Numbered from the stretch's first letter, positions 17,328-25,393 are shown. The stretch is DNA of 34,965 nucleotides from Kiloniellales bacterium (GCA_028280455.1 JANQLT010000155.1:1-34965), one strand, 5' to 3'. Notes: generated from the sequence alone by a model not told the origin. Program-made: numbers and translations.

Positions 17328-19043
17328 TTAGCTATCCAGCCAAACGTCCTGGAACTGGTGGTATTGGGTCGGGTGTAGCTTGTAGCCCTTCACCTTGCTG
17401 GTCGTAGCCGCGAAGATCGAGCGCCAGAGCGGCTGCGCGATCACGGCGTCGTCCTGCAGGATCTTCTCGACCTTCTCCATGGCGGCCCGGCGCTCGTTGA
17501 CGTCGAGGATCGCGCCGGCCTCGTCGAGGGCCTTGTCGAACTCGGGATTGTTGTAGGCGCTCTCGTTCCAGGGCACGCCGCCGCGGTAGCCGAGGTTGAG
17601 CACCATCACACCGAGCGGCCGGTGCGTCCAGGATGTGAAGCCGAAGGGCGTCTTGTCCCAGACGTCCCAGTAGCTCGCGCCCGGCATCGGGTTGAGGTCG
17701 AGCTGGATGCCGGCCGGCGCGCACTGCTCGCGGAAGCCCTGCATGGCGTTGAGGTGCCAGTCCTCGGCAGAGCCGAGGTCGATCTTCAAGGTCAGCCCGC
17801 CGCCGTAGCCGGCCTCCTGCAGCAGCGCCTTGGCCTTGGCGATGTCGGGCTTGAGCTTGGGCAGCTCGAAGTACTCGGGATGCACCGTCGAGACGTGGTG
17901 GTTCTCGGCCGGCGCGCCGCGCCCGCGGTAGGCCACGGTGAGCAGCGCCGAATGGTCCATGCAAGCGACGAGGGCCTTGCGCACGCGCTCGTCGTCGAAG
18001 GGCTTCTCGGTGACGCGCATGCGGGCCACGCCGGTCTGCGCCGTCACGGTCTCGTGCAGCACGGCGTTGGGCATGCGCTCGACGACGTCGATCGAGGAGA
18101 TGCCGACTTCATAGAGGTGATCGACCTGGCCGGAGGCCAGGGAGGCGACGGCGGCCATCATGTCGTCGCCGGTGTCGACGTAGAGGATCTCGTCGAGCCA
18201 GACGTCGCCGCCCCAGTAGTCGCCCTGCCGGCGCTTCAGCAGGCAGCGCTCGCCGATGCGGAACTCGGCCAGCTCGTAGGGGCCCGTGCCGACCGGGTTC
18301 TTCGAGAGGTCGCCGCCCTCCTCGTCGAATCGGCGGTGAACGATCGCGGCCGGGTAGTTGTAGAGGTTCTCGGGGATCGCCAGCTCAGGGCGCAGCAGGT
18401 TGAGGCGCACGGTGTGGTCGTCGACCTTCTCGACCGCGCCGTCGATCATGCGCTTGGACATGACCGGGTTGCCGTTCTCGTCCTTCTCGCCGCTGTCGAC
18501 ATCCTCGACCATGCCGGCGAAGAGACCGATGTTGGAGGAGCCGGTCGCCGGATCCAGCCAGCGCGTGAAGTTGTGGACCACGTCGTCGGCGTTGAAGTCG
18601 TCGCCGTTCGACCACTTGACGTCCTTGCGCAGGTTCAGCGTCCAGGTCTTGAGGTCGTCCGAGGCCTCCCAGCTTTCCGCCAGGTAGGGCCGGGTGATGT
18701 TGTCCGAGCCGGTACGCGTCAGGTACTCGAGGATCGGCCGGGTCTGGTTGGACATCTGGGTCCAATCGTAGGTCGCCGGGTCGTCCATGCGTTGCACGCG
18801 CATGGCGGAGCGGAGGCGGCCGCCTTTCTTCGGCGTCTCGGCGCGGGCCGGGCGCGTCATGCTCGCGCTCTGGCCGGTGATGCGGTCGGCCATCGCGTAG
18901 GCCGCCGTCGCGGACACACCGAGTAGCGTGGCGGTGCGCAGGAAATCCCGGCGGCCGATCTCTTCTTTGCGAAGCTGTTCGGCCAACTCGGGGATGTAGG
19001 GATGGACTGGCTTGTTCGACTCGTCGCGCGTCTTACTCGGCAT
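17328..19043 (-). CDS. Peptide ABC transporter substrate-binding protein (family 5), Tat-exported
   Basis: A 571-residue extracytoplasmic solute receptor of the DppA/OppA family that captures peptides or similar solutes. The N-terminus carries a twin-arginine signal, GRRDFLRTATLLGVSA (Arg31-Arg32), after an unusually long 30-residue charged lead, followed by an Ala-rich stretch. The mature part has family-5 hallmarks: WEASDDLKTWTLNLRKDVKW, NADDVVHNFTRWLD, NPVGTGPYEL. The substrate cannot be told from sequence. Start: ATG at 19043, with TTG at 19046 an alternative; GGAG lies 9 and 6 nt upstream respectively. It is the first gene of the transporter operon. Confidence 0.9.
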   Translation of the reverse strand: MPSKTRDESNKPVHPYIPELAEQLRKEEIGRRDFLRTATLLGVSATAAYAMADRITGQSASMTRPARAETPKKGGRLRSAMRVQRMDDPATYDWTQMSNQTRPILEYLTRTGSDNITRPYLAESWEASDDLKTWTLNLRKDVKWSNGDDFNADDVVHNFTRWLDPATGSSNIGLFAGMVEDVDSGEKDENGNPVMSKRMIDGAVEKVDDHTVRLNLLRPELAIPENLYNYPAAIVHRRFDEEGGDLSKNPVGTGPYELAEFRIGERCLLKRRQGDYWGGDVWLDEILYVDTGDDMMAAVASLASGQVDHLYEVGISSIDVVERMPNAVLHETVTAQTGVARMRVTEKPFDDERVRKALVACMDHSALLTVAYRGRGAPAENHHVSTVHPEYFELPKLKPDIAKAKALLQEAGYGGGLTLKIDLGSAEDWHLNAMQGFREQCAPAGIQLDLNPMPGASYWDVWDKTPFGFTSWTHRPLGVMVLNLGYRGGVPWNESAYNNPEFDKALDEAGAILDVNERRAAMEKVEKILQDDAVIAQPLWRSIFAATTSKVKGYKLHPTQYHQFQDVWLDS

Positions 19044-19429
19044 CAACCGGTACTCCTACCCATGAGATCATTGCATCTCGCCGCCCGGGGCAGCGTGACA
19101 AGCGCCGCCCGAGGCGGCGCGACAGCATTCATCGCCGCGTCCGCGAGAGTCGCGGACCGCGTAGCCCTGGAATGCGCATGAACGGGGTCTGTCGCGCGCC
19201 TGCCGCGCGCCTGGGCTCGACCCGGTCCCGCCCACTCTCCGGACGGTCTCAGCGGTATTGATCGGCCGGACTTCTTGGCCGCACAGTCCGCCTCCCTAGC
19301 CTCGCGGTGGGCGCAAAACCGCAACTGCGACACCGCTTTATCGTTGTTCTCTTATTATGCTATCAGACTTTACGTAAGACCGTCACCAGCAAGTTTCGCT
19401 TTCACGACAGTCACTGCGCCGAGAACGAC
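19044..19429 (-). promoter_or_regulatory. Gene-free leader of the peptide transporter operon with two hairpins
   Basis: This 386-bp gap has no credible gene. Bases 19330-19400 are AT-rich (CTTATTATGCTATC, TTTACGTAAG) and probably hold the operon promoter, though no convincing -35/-10 pair is seen. Closer to the start codon are two perfect 8-bp hairpins with 3-nt loops: 19139-19157 (GTCCGCGA-GAG-TCGCGGAC) and 19102-19120 (GCGCCGCC-CGA-GGCGGCGC). They would lie in the untranslated leader about 60-115 nt before the ATG. Neither has a T run. Confidence 0.45.
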
Positions 19430-20653
19430 CTAGTCCGACTTGGTCTCGACCAGAACCTCGCTGTGCAGGGTCCGGTGGACTGGGCATTTGTCGGCGATTT
19501 CCAGGAGCTTGTCGCGCTGTTCGGCATCGAGATCTCCGCTCAACTTGATGCTGCGCTGGATCCGGTCGAGCTTGCCGGCCTTGGTCTCGCAATCGGCACA
19601 GTCCTGGGCGTGGATCTTGTCGTGCCGTAGGTCCACCTGGACCTGATCCAGGGGCCATCCCTTGCGCTCGGCATACATCCGCAGGGTCATCGAGGTGCAG
19701 GCGCCGAGCCCGGCCAGCAGCAGGTCGTAGGGGCCCGGCCCCTTGTCGTCGCCGCCGTAGGATTCCGGCTCGTCGGCGGTCAGCCGATGGGGCCCGGCGG
19801 CGACGTCCTGGGTGAAGCGCCCGGACCCGGCTTCGCGCACGGCGACGCTGCCGGCCGCCGCCTTCGGCCCGGGCTCCTCGAAGGGCCGGCCGATGTAGCG
19901 GCCGACCCAGGCGGCCAGCACGTCGGCGACGTAGCGGCCGTCGGCCTTGTTGGTCAGCAGGTGATCGGCATCGTCCAGGGAGATGAAGCTCTTCGGATGC
20001 TTGGCGGCCATGTAGATCTGCCGCGCGTTGTCGATCTCGACCGTCTGGTCGTGGGGCGCGTGGAACACCAGCAGCGCCTTGCGCAGGTTGCCGATGTGGC
20101 TCTCCAGCTTCTGGCTCTCGATGTCCTCGAGGAACTGCTTCTTGATCCGGAAGGTGCGCCCCGACAGCAGCACCTCCGCCTCGCCCTGGGCCTCGATCTC
20201 CGGACGGGCCTCCTGGAAGAGATGCTGGACGTGGCCCGGGTCGGCGGGCGCGCCGATGGTCACCACGGCGGTCGCCTCGGGCACCCGGGGCGCGGCCGAG
20301 AGGATGGCGGCACCGCCCAGGCTGTGGCCGATCAGGATCTTCGGCGCCTCGCGCTCCTGGCGCAGGTAGTCGGCCGCCGCCAGGAGGTCGGCGACGTTGG
20401 AGGAGAAGTTGGTGTTGGCGAACTCGCCCTCGCTATGGCCGAGGCCGGTGAAGTCGAAGCGCAGCACGGCGATGCCGGCCTCGGCCAGGGCACCGGCGAT
20501 CCGCGAGGCGGAGAAGATGTCCTTGGTGCAGGTGAAGCAATGGGCGAAGAGCGCGTAGGCCTCCGGCTTGCCGGCCGCCGGCCGCTCGAGCCGCCCCGCC
20601 AGCATCTCGCCGGTCGCCGAGGGAAAGGTCAGCTTCTCGCTCGTCGTCTGCAT
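19430..20653 (-). CDS. Alpha/beta hydrolase-OsmC fusion protein
   Basis: A 407-residue two-domain protein. Residues 1-255 are an alpha/beta hydrolase: nucleophile Ser111 in IGHSLGGAA, likely acid Asp202 (HAPHDQTVEI) and His231 (DDADHLL). Residues 268-407 are an OsmC/Ohr-type thiol peroxidase with its two redox cysteines, Cys319 (GLGACTSMTLRMYAERKGW) and Cys390 (DKCPVHRTL); an additional C-x2-C pair (352, 355) sits between them. OsmC domains reduce organic hydroperoxides; the joint job of the two domains is not established. The start at 20653 has GGAGG upstream and a Nudix hydrolase gene diverges 102 bp away. The open frame continues further upstream to 22333, but only as antisense to the Nudix and cysteine synthase genes. 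Confidence 0.92.
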   Translation of the reverse strand: MQTTSEKLTFPSATGEMLAGRLERPAAGKPEAYALFAHCFTCTKDIFSASRIAGALAEAGIAVLRFDFTGLGHSEGEFANTNFSSNVADLLAAADYLRQEREAPKILIGHSLGGAAILSAAPRVPEATAVVTIGAPADPGHVQHLFQEARPEIEAQGEAEVLLSGRTFRIKKQFLEDIESQKLESHIGNLRKALLVFHAPHDQTVEIDNARQIYMAAKHPKSFISLDDADHLLTNKADGRYVADVLAAWVGRYIGRPFEEPGPKAAAGSVAVREAGSGRFTQDVAAGPHRLTADEPESYGGDDKGPGPYDLLLAGLGACTSMTLRMYAERKGWPLDQVQVDLRHDKIHAQDCADCETKAGKLDRIQRSIKLSGDLDAEQRDKLLEIADKCPVHRTLHSEVLVETKSD

Positions 20654-20676
20654 GGCTGCCTCCGCGTCTCCGCCGC

Positions 20677-20706
20677 TTGTCCAAGCCCGCCCGAAACACC
20701 GATAGT
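20677..20706 (+). promoter_or_regulatory. Candidate promoter of the Nudix gene
   Basis: TTGTCC (20677-20682) and GATAGT (20701-20706) are 18 bp apart, 49 bp before the start codon. The -10 and following bases (GATAGTCT) resemble the flp promoter (TATAGTCT at 309). Confidence 0.45.
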
Positions 20707-20755
20707 CTGCCGCCGAGGCCCGCCCCCGTCGAGCCGCGCATAGGAGAGGCGAAGC

Positions 20756-21376
20756 ATGACCGAAGCCCCAGGCGCCCCCGATCCGCGGATCGAGATCGTC
20801 GAGAAGACAACGCCCTACCGCGGCTACTTCCAGCTCGACCTCTACCGCCTGCGCCACCGCAAGTTCGACGGCGGCTGGACCGACGAGTTCCAGCGCGAGG
20901 TCTTCGAGCGCGGCCATGCCGCCGCGGTGCTGCCCTACGACGCGGCGCGCGACGCCGTGGTGCTGATCGAGCAGTTCCGGGTCGGCGCCCTGGCGGCCGG
21001 CCTCGATCCCTGGCTGATCGAGATCGTCGCCGGCGTCATCGAGCCGGGCGAGCAGGCCGAGGCGGTGGTCCGCCGCGAAGCCCTGGAGGAGGCCGGCTGC
21101 CGGATCGAGGACCCGGTCGAGATCGGCCGCTACCTGATGTCGCCGGGCGGCTGCTCGGAGACCCTGGCGCTCTACTGCGCCCGGACCGACAGCGAGGGCC
21201 TGGGCGGCGTCCATGGCCTGGCCGAGGAGCAGGAGGACATCCGGGTCCGGGTGACGCCCTGGCCGGAGGCCCTGGCGCTGCTCGCGAGCGGCCGGATCAA
21301 CAACGCCTTCACCGCCATCGCCCTGCAATGGCTGGCGCTCGAGCGCGACGCGCTGCGCCGGCGCTGGACCGCTTGA
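20756..21376 (+). CDS. Nudix hydrolase, ADP-ribose pyrophosphatase type
   Basis: A 206-residue Nudix enzyme. The complete Nudix box G-x5-E-x7-REAxEEAG is at about 97-119 (GVIEPGEQAEAVVRREALEE). An N-terminal domain with FQREVFERGHAAAVLPYD and the following VVLIEQFRVGA, plus SPGGCSETLALYCA after the box, are typical of ADP-ribose diphosphatases (NudF type), which hydrolyse ADP-ribose to AMP and ribose 5-phosphate. Substrate is predicted from subfamily resemblance only. The start at 20756 has GGAGAGG 6 nt upstream. It lies 63 bp before the cysteine synthase gene, which has its own promoter candidate. Confidence 0.9.
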   Translation: MTEAPGAPDPRIEIVEKTTPYRGYFQLDLYRLRHRKFDGGWTDEFQREVFERGHAAAVLPYDAARDAVVLIEQFRVGALAAGLDPWLIEIVAGVIEPGEQAEAVVRREALEEAGCRIEDPVEIGRYLMSPGGCSETLALYCARTDSEGLGGVHGLAEEQEDIRVRVTPWPEALALLASGRINNAFTAIALQWLALERDALRRRWTA

Positions 21377-21400
21377 TAGGCCCCCGGCGGCCCGGCTAGT
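21373..21400 (+). promoter_or_regulatory. Candidate promoter of the cysK cluster
   Basis: TTGATA (21373-21378), overlapping the Nudix stop codon, and GCTAGT (21395-21400) are 16 bp apart, 39 bp before the cysK start codon. The -10 again reads xxTAGTCT. Confidence 0.35.
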
Positions 21401-21439
21401 CTCGCGGCCCGCCCCGGTTTTCCGAGGACAACAGGAACC

Positions 21440-22441
21440 ATGGACATTCGCGACGGATTCGTCGGCACGATCGGCAATACGCCGCTGATCCGCCTGCGCC
21501 GGGCCTCGGAGGAGACGGGCTGCGAGATCCTCGGCAAGGCCGAGTTCCTCAACCCGGGCAGCTCGGTGAAGGACCGGGCGGCCTGGTTCATCGTCAAGGA
21601 CGCCGAGGCGCGCAAGGCCATCGAGCCGGGCGGCGTGATCGTCGAGGGCACGGCCGGCAACACCGGGATCGGCCTGGCCCTGGTCGCCCGGGCTCGGGGC
21701 TACCGGACGGTCATCGTCATCCCTGAGACCCAGTCGCAGGAGAAGAAGGACATGCTGCGCCTGGCCGGGGCCGAGCTGATCGAGGTGCCGGCGGTGCCCT
21801 TCAAGAACCCCGAGAACTACGTCCACCAGGCGGCGCGGCGGGCCGAGGCCATGGCCGCCAGCGAGCCCGCGGGCGTGCTCTATGCCAACCAGTGGGACAA
21901 CCGGGCCAACCGCCAGGCGCATATCGAGGGCACCGGGCCCGAGATCTGGCGCCAGACCGACGGCAAGGTCGACGGCTTCGTCTGCGCCGTCGGCACGGGC
22001 GGCACCCTGGCCGGGACCAGCGCCTACCTGAAGGAGCGGAACAAGGACATCCAGATCGGCCTGTCCGACCCGCGGGGCTCGGCGCTCTACAGCCACTTCG
22101 TCCACGGCGAGCTCAAGGCCGAGGGCAACTCGATCACCGAGGGCATCGGCAACGGCCGCATCACCAAGAACTTCGAGGGCACGGCGGTCGACCACCCCAT
22201 GCAGATCTCCGACGAGGAGGCCCTGCCGGTGGTCTACGACCTGCTGGAGCACGAGGGCCTCTGTTTGGGCGGCTCCAGCGGCATCAACGTCGCCGGGGCG
22301 ATCCGCCTGGCCAAGGAGCTGGGGCCGGGCCACGTGGTCGTGACCATCCTCTGCGACTACGGCACGCGCTACTCCAGCAAGCTGTTCAACCCGGCCTTCC
22401 TGCGCGAAAAGGGTCTGCCGCTGGCGAGCTGGATGACGTGA
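21440..22441 (+). CDS. cysK: Cysteine synthase (O-acetylserine sulfhydrylase) family
   Basis: A 333-residue fold-type II PLP enzyme making cysteine from O-acetylserine and sulfide. The PLP lysine is Lys44 in NPGSSVKDRAAW; the substrate loop is GTAGNTGIGLALVARARGY, and the phosphate-binding loop is VGTGGTLAGTSAYL. The C-terminal LGGSSGINVAGAIRLAKELG and SKLFNPAFL segments match the alphaproteobacterial 'cysteine synthase A' type of about 340 residues. The related cystathionine beta-synthase reaction cannot be fully excluded from sequence. It is first in the run with the AlaX-like, sulfurtransferase and GNAT genes; the next start follows after 17 bp. Confidence 0.87.
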   Translation: MDIRDGFVGTIGNTPLIRLRRASEETGCEILGKAEFLNPGSSVKDRAAWFIVKDAEARKAIEPGGVIVEGTAGNTGIGLALVARARGYRTVIVIPETQSQEKKDMLRLAGAELIEVPAVPFKNPENYVHQAARRAEAMAASEPAGVLYANQWDNRANRQAHIEGTGPEIWRQTDGKVDGFVCAVGTGGTLAGTSAYLKERNKDIQIGLSDPRGSALYSHFVHGELKAEGNSITEGIGNGRITKNFEGTAVDHPMQISDEEALPVVYDLLEHEGLCLGGSSGINVAGAIRLAKELGPGHVVVTILCDYGTRYSSKLFNPAFLREKGLPLASWMT

Positions 22442-22458
22442 CGAGGGAGGGCGGCGCC

Positions 22459-23172
22459 ATGGAGCTGCTGTTTCGCGAGGACGCCTACCTGAGGAGCTGC
22501 GAGGCCAAGGTCGTCGCGGCCGACGAGGCCGGCATCCGGCTGGACCGGACGGTCTTCTACCCGACGGGCGGCGGCCAGCCGGGCGATTCCGGCCTGCTCC
22601 GCCTGGCCGACGGCGGCGAGATCCGCATCGCCGACACCCGCAAGGGCGAGTCCCACGAGGACGTCGTGCACATCCCGGCCGAGGGCAGCCCCCTGCCCGC
22701 GCCCGGCACCGAGGTCACCGCCGAGATCGACTGGGAGCGGCGCCACCGCTTCATGCGCATGCACACCTGCATGCACCTGCTCTCGGCCGTGGTGACCGGC
22801 GAGATCACCGGCGGCCAGGTCGGCGACGGCAAGGGCCGGGTCGACTTCAACCTGCCGGACGGCAGCCCCGACAAGGAGCAGCTCGCCGCCGACCTCAATC
22901 GGCTGATCGAGGAGGACCACAGGGTGGCGCCGCGCTGGATCACCGATCAGGAGCTCGCCGCCAACCCGGGCCTGGTCAAGACCATGTCGGTCAAGCCGCC
23001 GACCGGCAGCGGCACGGTCCGGCTGCTGGAGATCGAGGGTGTCGACCTGCAGCCCTGCGGCGGCACCCACGTCAGCCGCACCGGCGAGATCGGCCGGGTG
23101 GGCGTGCGCAAGATCGAGAACAAGGGCAAGCAGAACCGGCGGATCAACCTGGTCCTGCTCGACGAAGACTGA
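22459..23172 (+). CDS. AlaX-like alanyl-tRNA editing protein
   Basis: A 237-residue freestanding homologue of the editing domain of alanyl-tRNA synthetase, expected to hydrolyse wrongly charged Ser- or Gly-tRNA(Ala). The zinc ligands are present: His102 and His106 in MHTCMH, and Cys200 and His204 in PCGGTH. The N-terminal beta-barrel motif FYPTGGGQPGDSG is intact. There is no synthetase catalytic domain, and the size fits AlaX-M forms. The start at 22459 has GAGGGAGG 9 nt upstream. Its place between a cysteine synthase and a sulfurtransferase gene is notable. Confidence 0.92.
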   Translation: MELLFREDAYLRSCEAKVVAADEAGIRLDRTVFYPTGGGQPGDSGLLRLADGGEIRIADTRKGESHEDVVHIPAEGSPLPAPGTEVTAEIDWERRHRFMRMHTCMHLLSAVVTGEITGGQVGDGKGRVDFNLPDGSPDKEQLAADLNRLIEEDHRVAPRWITDQELAANPGLVKTMSVKPPTGSGTVRLLEIEGVDLQPCGGTHVSRTGEIGRVGVRKIENKGKQNRRINLVLLDED

Positions 23173-23197
23173 ACGGATCGCGGGAACGGGAATAGAC

Positions 23198-24085
23198 ATG
23201 AGCATCGATTTCGAGCAACAGCCCCTGGTCAGCACCGACTGGCTCGCCGATCACCTGACGGCGCCGGACATCCGCGTGGTCGACGGCTCCTACTACCTGC
23301 CCCACGAGGGCCTGGATCCGCGCGCCGAGTACCGGCTGCACCACATCCCCGGCGCGCTCTTCTTCGACATCGACGACATCGCCGAGAGCGACAGCCCGCT
23401 GCCGCACATGCTGCCCTCGCCGGTCAAGTTCTCCTCCAAGGTCCGCAAGCTCGGCCTCGGCGACGGCGTGCGCATCGTGGTCTACGACCAGCGCGGGCTG
23501 TTCAGCGCGCCTCGGGTCTGGTGGACCTTCCGGCACTTCGGCCACCGCGACGTCGCCGTCCTCGACGGCGGCCTGCCGAAATGGATGGCCGAGGGGCGGA
23601 CGCTCGAGGAGGGCGAAAGCCGGGCCGGCGAGCGGCACTTCACGCCGCGGGTCGACACCTTCCTGCTGCGCGACAAGGAGCAGATGCTGAACAACCTCTC
23701 GAGCGGCCGCGAGCAGGTGCTCGACGCCCGCTCGCGCGGCCGCTTCGAGGGCAGCGAGCCGGAGCCGCGCGAGGGCCTGCGCGGCGGCCACATTCCGGGC
23801 AGCCTCTGCCTGCCCTACCCGGCGCTGATCGACGCGGAGAGCCAGACCCTGAAGCCGGCCGAGGCCCTGCGCGCGGCTTTCGAGGGCGCCGGCCTCGACA
23901 TGAAGCGGCCGGTGGTCACCACCTGCGGCTCGGGAATCACCGCCGGGATCCTGGCGCTCGCGCTGGAGATCGCCGGCCACAAGCAGGTCGCGGTCTACGA
24001 CGGCTCCTGGGCCGAGTGGGGCCTGCCCGGCGACACGCCGGTCGAGACCGGCCCCGGCGGCAGCACCCCGACCGGTGGCGCATGA
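23198..24085 (+). CDS. sseA: 3-Mercaptopyruvate sulfurtransferase
   Basis: A 295-residue tandem rhodanese protein: an inactive N-terminal rhodanese domain (about 10-140) and a catalytic one (about 158-285). The active-site loop is CGSGITA with Cys243; the G-S-G pattern after Cys is characteristic of mercaptopyruvate sulfurtransferases rather than thiosulfate rhodaneses. It moves sulfane sulfur from 3-mercaptopyruvate, a cysteine breakdown product, to acceptors such as thioredoxin or cyanide. The start at 23198 is 25 bp after the AlaX-like gene. Its stop overlaps the GNAT start (ATGA, 24082-24085). Confidence 0.92.
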   Translation: MSIDFEQQPLVSTDWLADHLTAPDIRVVDGSYYLPHEGLDPRAEYRLHHIPGALFFDIDDIAESDSPLPHMLPSPVKFSSKVRKLGLGDGVRIVVYDQRGLFSAPRVWWTFRHFGHRDVAVLDGGLPKWMAEGRTLEEGESRAGERHFTPRVDTFLLRDKEQMLNNLSSGREQVLDARSRGRFEGSEPEPREGLRGGHIPGSLCLPYPALIDAESQTLKPAEALRAAFEGAGLDMKRPVVTTCGSGITAGILALALEIAGHKQVAVYDGSWAEWGLPGDTPVETGPGGSTPTGGA

Positions 24086-25083
24086 TCGAGCCGGCGGATC
24101 TGCAGATCCGGGCCTATCGGGAGAGTGACCGGGACGCGCTCGTCGCCCTGTGGGAAGACTGCCGCCTGACCCGGTCCTGGAACGATCCGGACCGCGATCT
24201 GGCCCTGATGCTGGCGAGCGAGGCCAACGCCGCGGTCTTCGTCGGCGAGCACGAGGGGCGCCTGCTGGCGAGCTGCTTCGTCGGGCACGACGGCCACCGG
24301 GGCTGGCTCTACTACCTGGCCATCGCGCCGGCCGAGCAGCGCAGCGGCCTCGGCAGCCGGCTGGTCCGCCACTGCGAGCGCTGGCTGGACGGCCAGGGCG
24401 TCGCCAAGTGCCAGGTGATGATCCGCGAGGAGAACCTGGCGGCCAAGCGCTTCTACCAGCGCATCGGCTACGAGCCGAACCGCTGCCACCTGATGCAGCG
24501 CTGGCTGCGCGAGAGCGGCGCGCCCAAGGCGGTGCCCGACGCCCGCGACGACGGCCGCCTGAGCTGCACCATCACCTACCTGGAGATGACCGAGCGGCCG
24601 GCCCTGCCGCCGGTCCACCTGAGCCACGAGACCAAGATCGCCCTGCTGCGCGCCGAGCAGCCGAGCGTCGCCTTCTACCGCTTCCTCTACGACCGGGTCG
24701 GCGAGCCCTGGCTCTGGTGGGAGCGGCGGGCCATGGAAGACGACGAGCTGGCCGAGATCATCGGCGACGATCTGGTCGAGATCTATGTGCTCTACGCCAA
24801 CGGCGTGCCGGCCGGCTTCGCCGAGCTGGACGGCCGCCAGCGGCCGATCGTCGAGCTGGCCTATTTCGGCCTGCTGCCCGAGTTCGTCGGCCGCGGCCTC
24901 GGTCCCCATCTCCTGACCGCCGCCATCGAGAACGCCTGGCGCCGCGAGCCGGAGAAGCTGACGGTCAACACCAACACCCTCGACCACCCCAAGGCCCTGC
25001 CGCTCTACCAGCGCTTCGGCTTCAAGCCCGTGCGCCAGGAGACCCGCGACATCGACGACCCGCGGCTGAACGGCTTGATTTAG
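24082..25083 (+). CDS. Double GNAT acetyltransferase
   Basis: A 333-residue protein with two GNAT acetyltransferase domains in one chain. Domain 1 (about 5-142) has the acetyl-CoA loop EQRSGLGSRL and the C-terminal NLAAKRFYQRIGY, and resembles YpeA-type small acetyltransferases. Domain 2 (about 160-333) has EFVGRGLGPHLL and DHPKALPLYQRFGFKP, and resembles a separate family usually encoded as an independent protein of about 190 residues. A linker of about 20 residues rich in Pro, Asp and Arg joins them. The frame is continuous, so this is a real fusion, not a sequencing join. Substrates are unknown. The start overlaps the sseA stop, so it is translationally coupled. Confidence 0.88.
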   Translation: MIEPADLQIRAYRESDRDALVALWEDCRLTRSWNDPDRDLALMLASEANAAVFVGEHEGRLLASCFVGHDGHRGWLYYLAIAPAEQRSGLGSRLVRHCERWLDGQGVAKCQVMIREENLAAKRFYQRIGYEPNRCHLMQRWLRESGAPKAVPDARDDGRLSCTITYLEMTERPALPPVHLSHETKIALLRAEQPSVAFYRFLYDRVGEPWLWWERRAMEDDELAEIIGDDLVEIYVLYANGVPAGFAELDGRQRPIVELAYFGLLPEFVGRGLGPHLLTAAIENAWRREPEKLTVNTNTLDHPKALPLYQRFGFKPVRQETRDIDDPRLNGLI

Positions 25084-25365
25084 AGCGCTTTCCGATCGGA
25101 CGGCAGCGGGCCGCTGATCCGGCGACGCTCAGGCGATCGCGGCTCGTCGCGGCAGCCTTCGAGAAGGAAACGAACCGCCCCCTCACCCAGCTCCGGCTAG
25201 GCTCGGCTGCGCCTCGCCAAGCCTGCGCATCCCTCTCCCCCGTCGGGGAGAGGGCGTGGAGGCTTAGCGAAGCCGAAGGCTGAGCTTAGCCGGAGCCGGG
25301 TGAGGGGGCGGTTCGTTTCTCTTCGGCAGCGGGCCGGCGATGCCACCTAATGAGGCAACGCTCTA
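25081..25365. repeat. Composite palindromic intergenic region
   Basis: The gap between the GNAT gene and aapP holds no gene. It is bracketed by inverted copies of TAGAGCG: TAGAGCGCTTTCCG at 25081-25094 (its TAG is the GNAT stop codon) and AACGCTCTA at 25357-25365. A direct repeat CGGCAGCGGGCCG occurs at 25101-25113 and 25324-25336, flanking the inner palindromic element. TCCGATCGGA at 25091-25100 is itself a palindrome. Confidence 0.6.
25167..25319. repeat. MITE/REP-like palindromic element, 153 bp
   Basis: Two arms of about 70 bp are imperfect inverted copies: 25167 onward (GAAACGAACCGCCCCCTCAC...) against the reverse complement of the right arm ending at 25319, identical for the first 22 bases and about 80% overall. 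The centre is a second hairpin, CCCTCTCCCC-CGTC-GGGGAGAGGG. No open frame is inside. The element type (CCCCTCACCC outer arms, CCTCTCCCC centre) is common between genes in alphaproteobacteria. It also sits where a terminator for the convergent GNAT and aap transcripts is expected. Confidence 0.75.
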
Positions 25366-25393
25366 ACGACGAAGGATCCCGAGCAACCGCCCC

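Noticed and set aside
21401..21439. Possible riboswitch before cysK
   Set aside because: The leader is under 40 nt, too short for any known sulfur-related riboswitch.
20654..22333. Upstream extension of the OsmC-fusion frame to a 967-residue protein
   Set aside because: It runs antisense through the Nudix and cysteine synthase genes, has shadow-type composition, and the start at 20653 has a good ribosome site.
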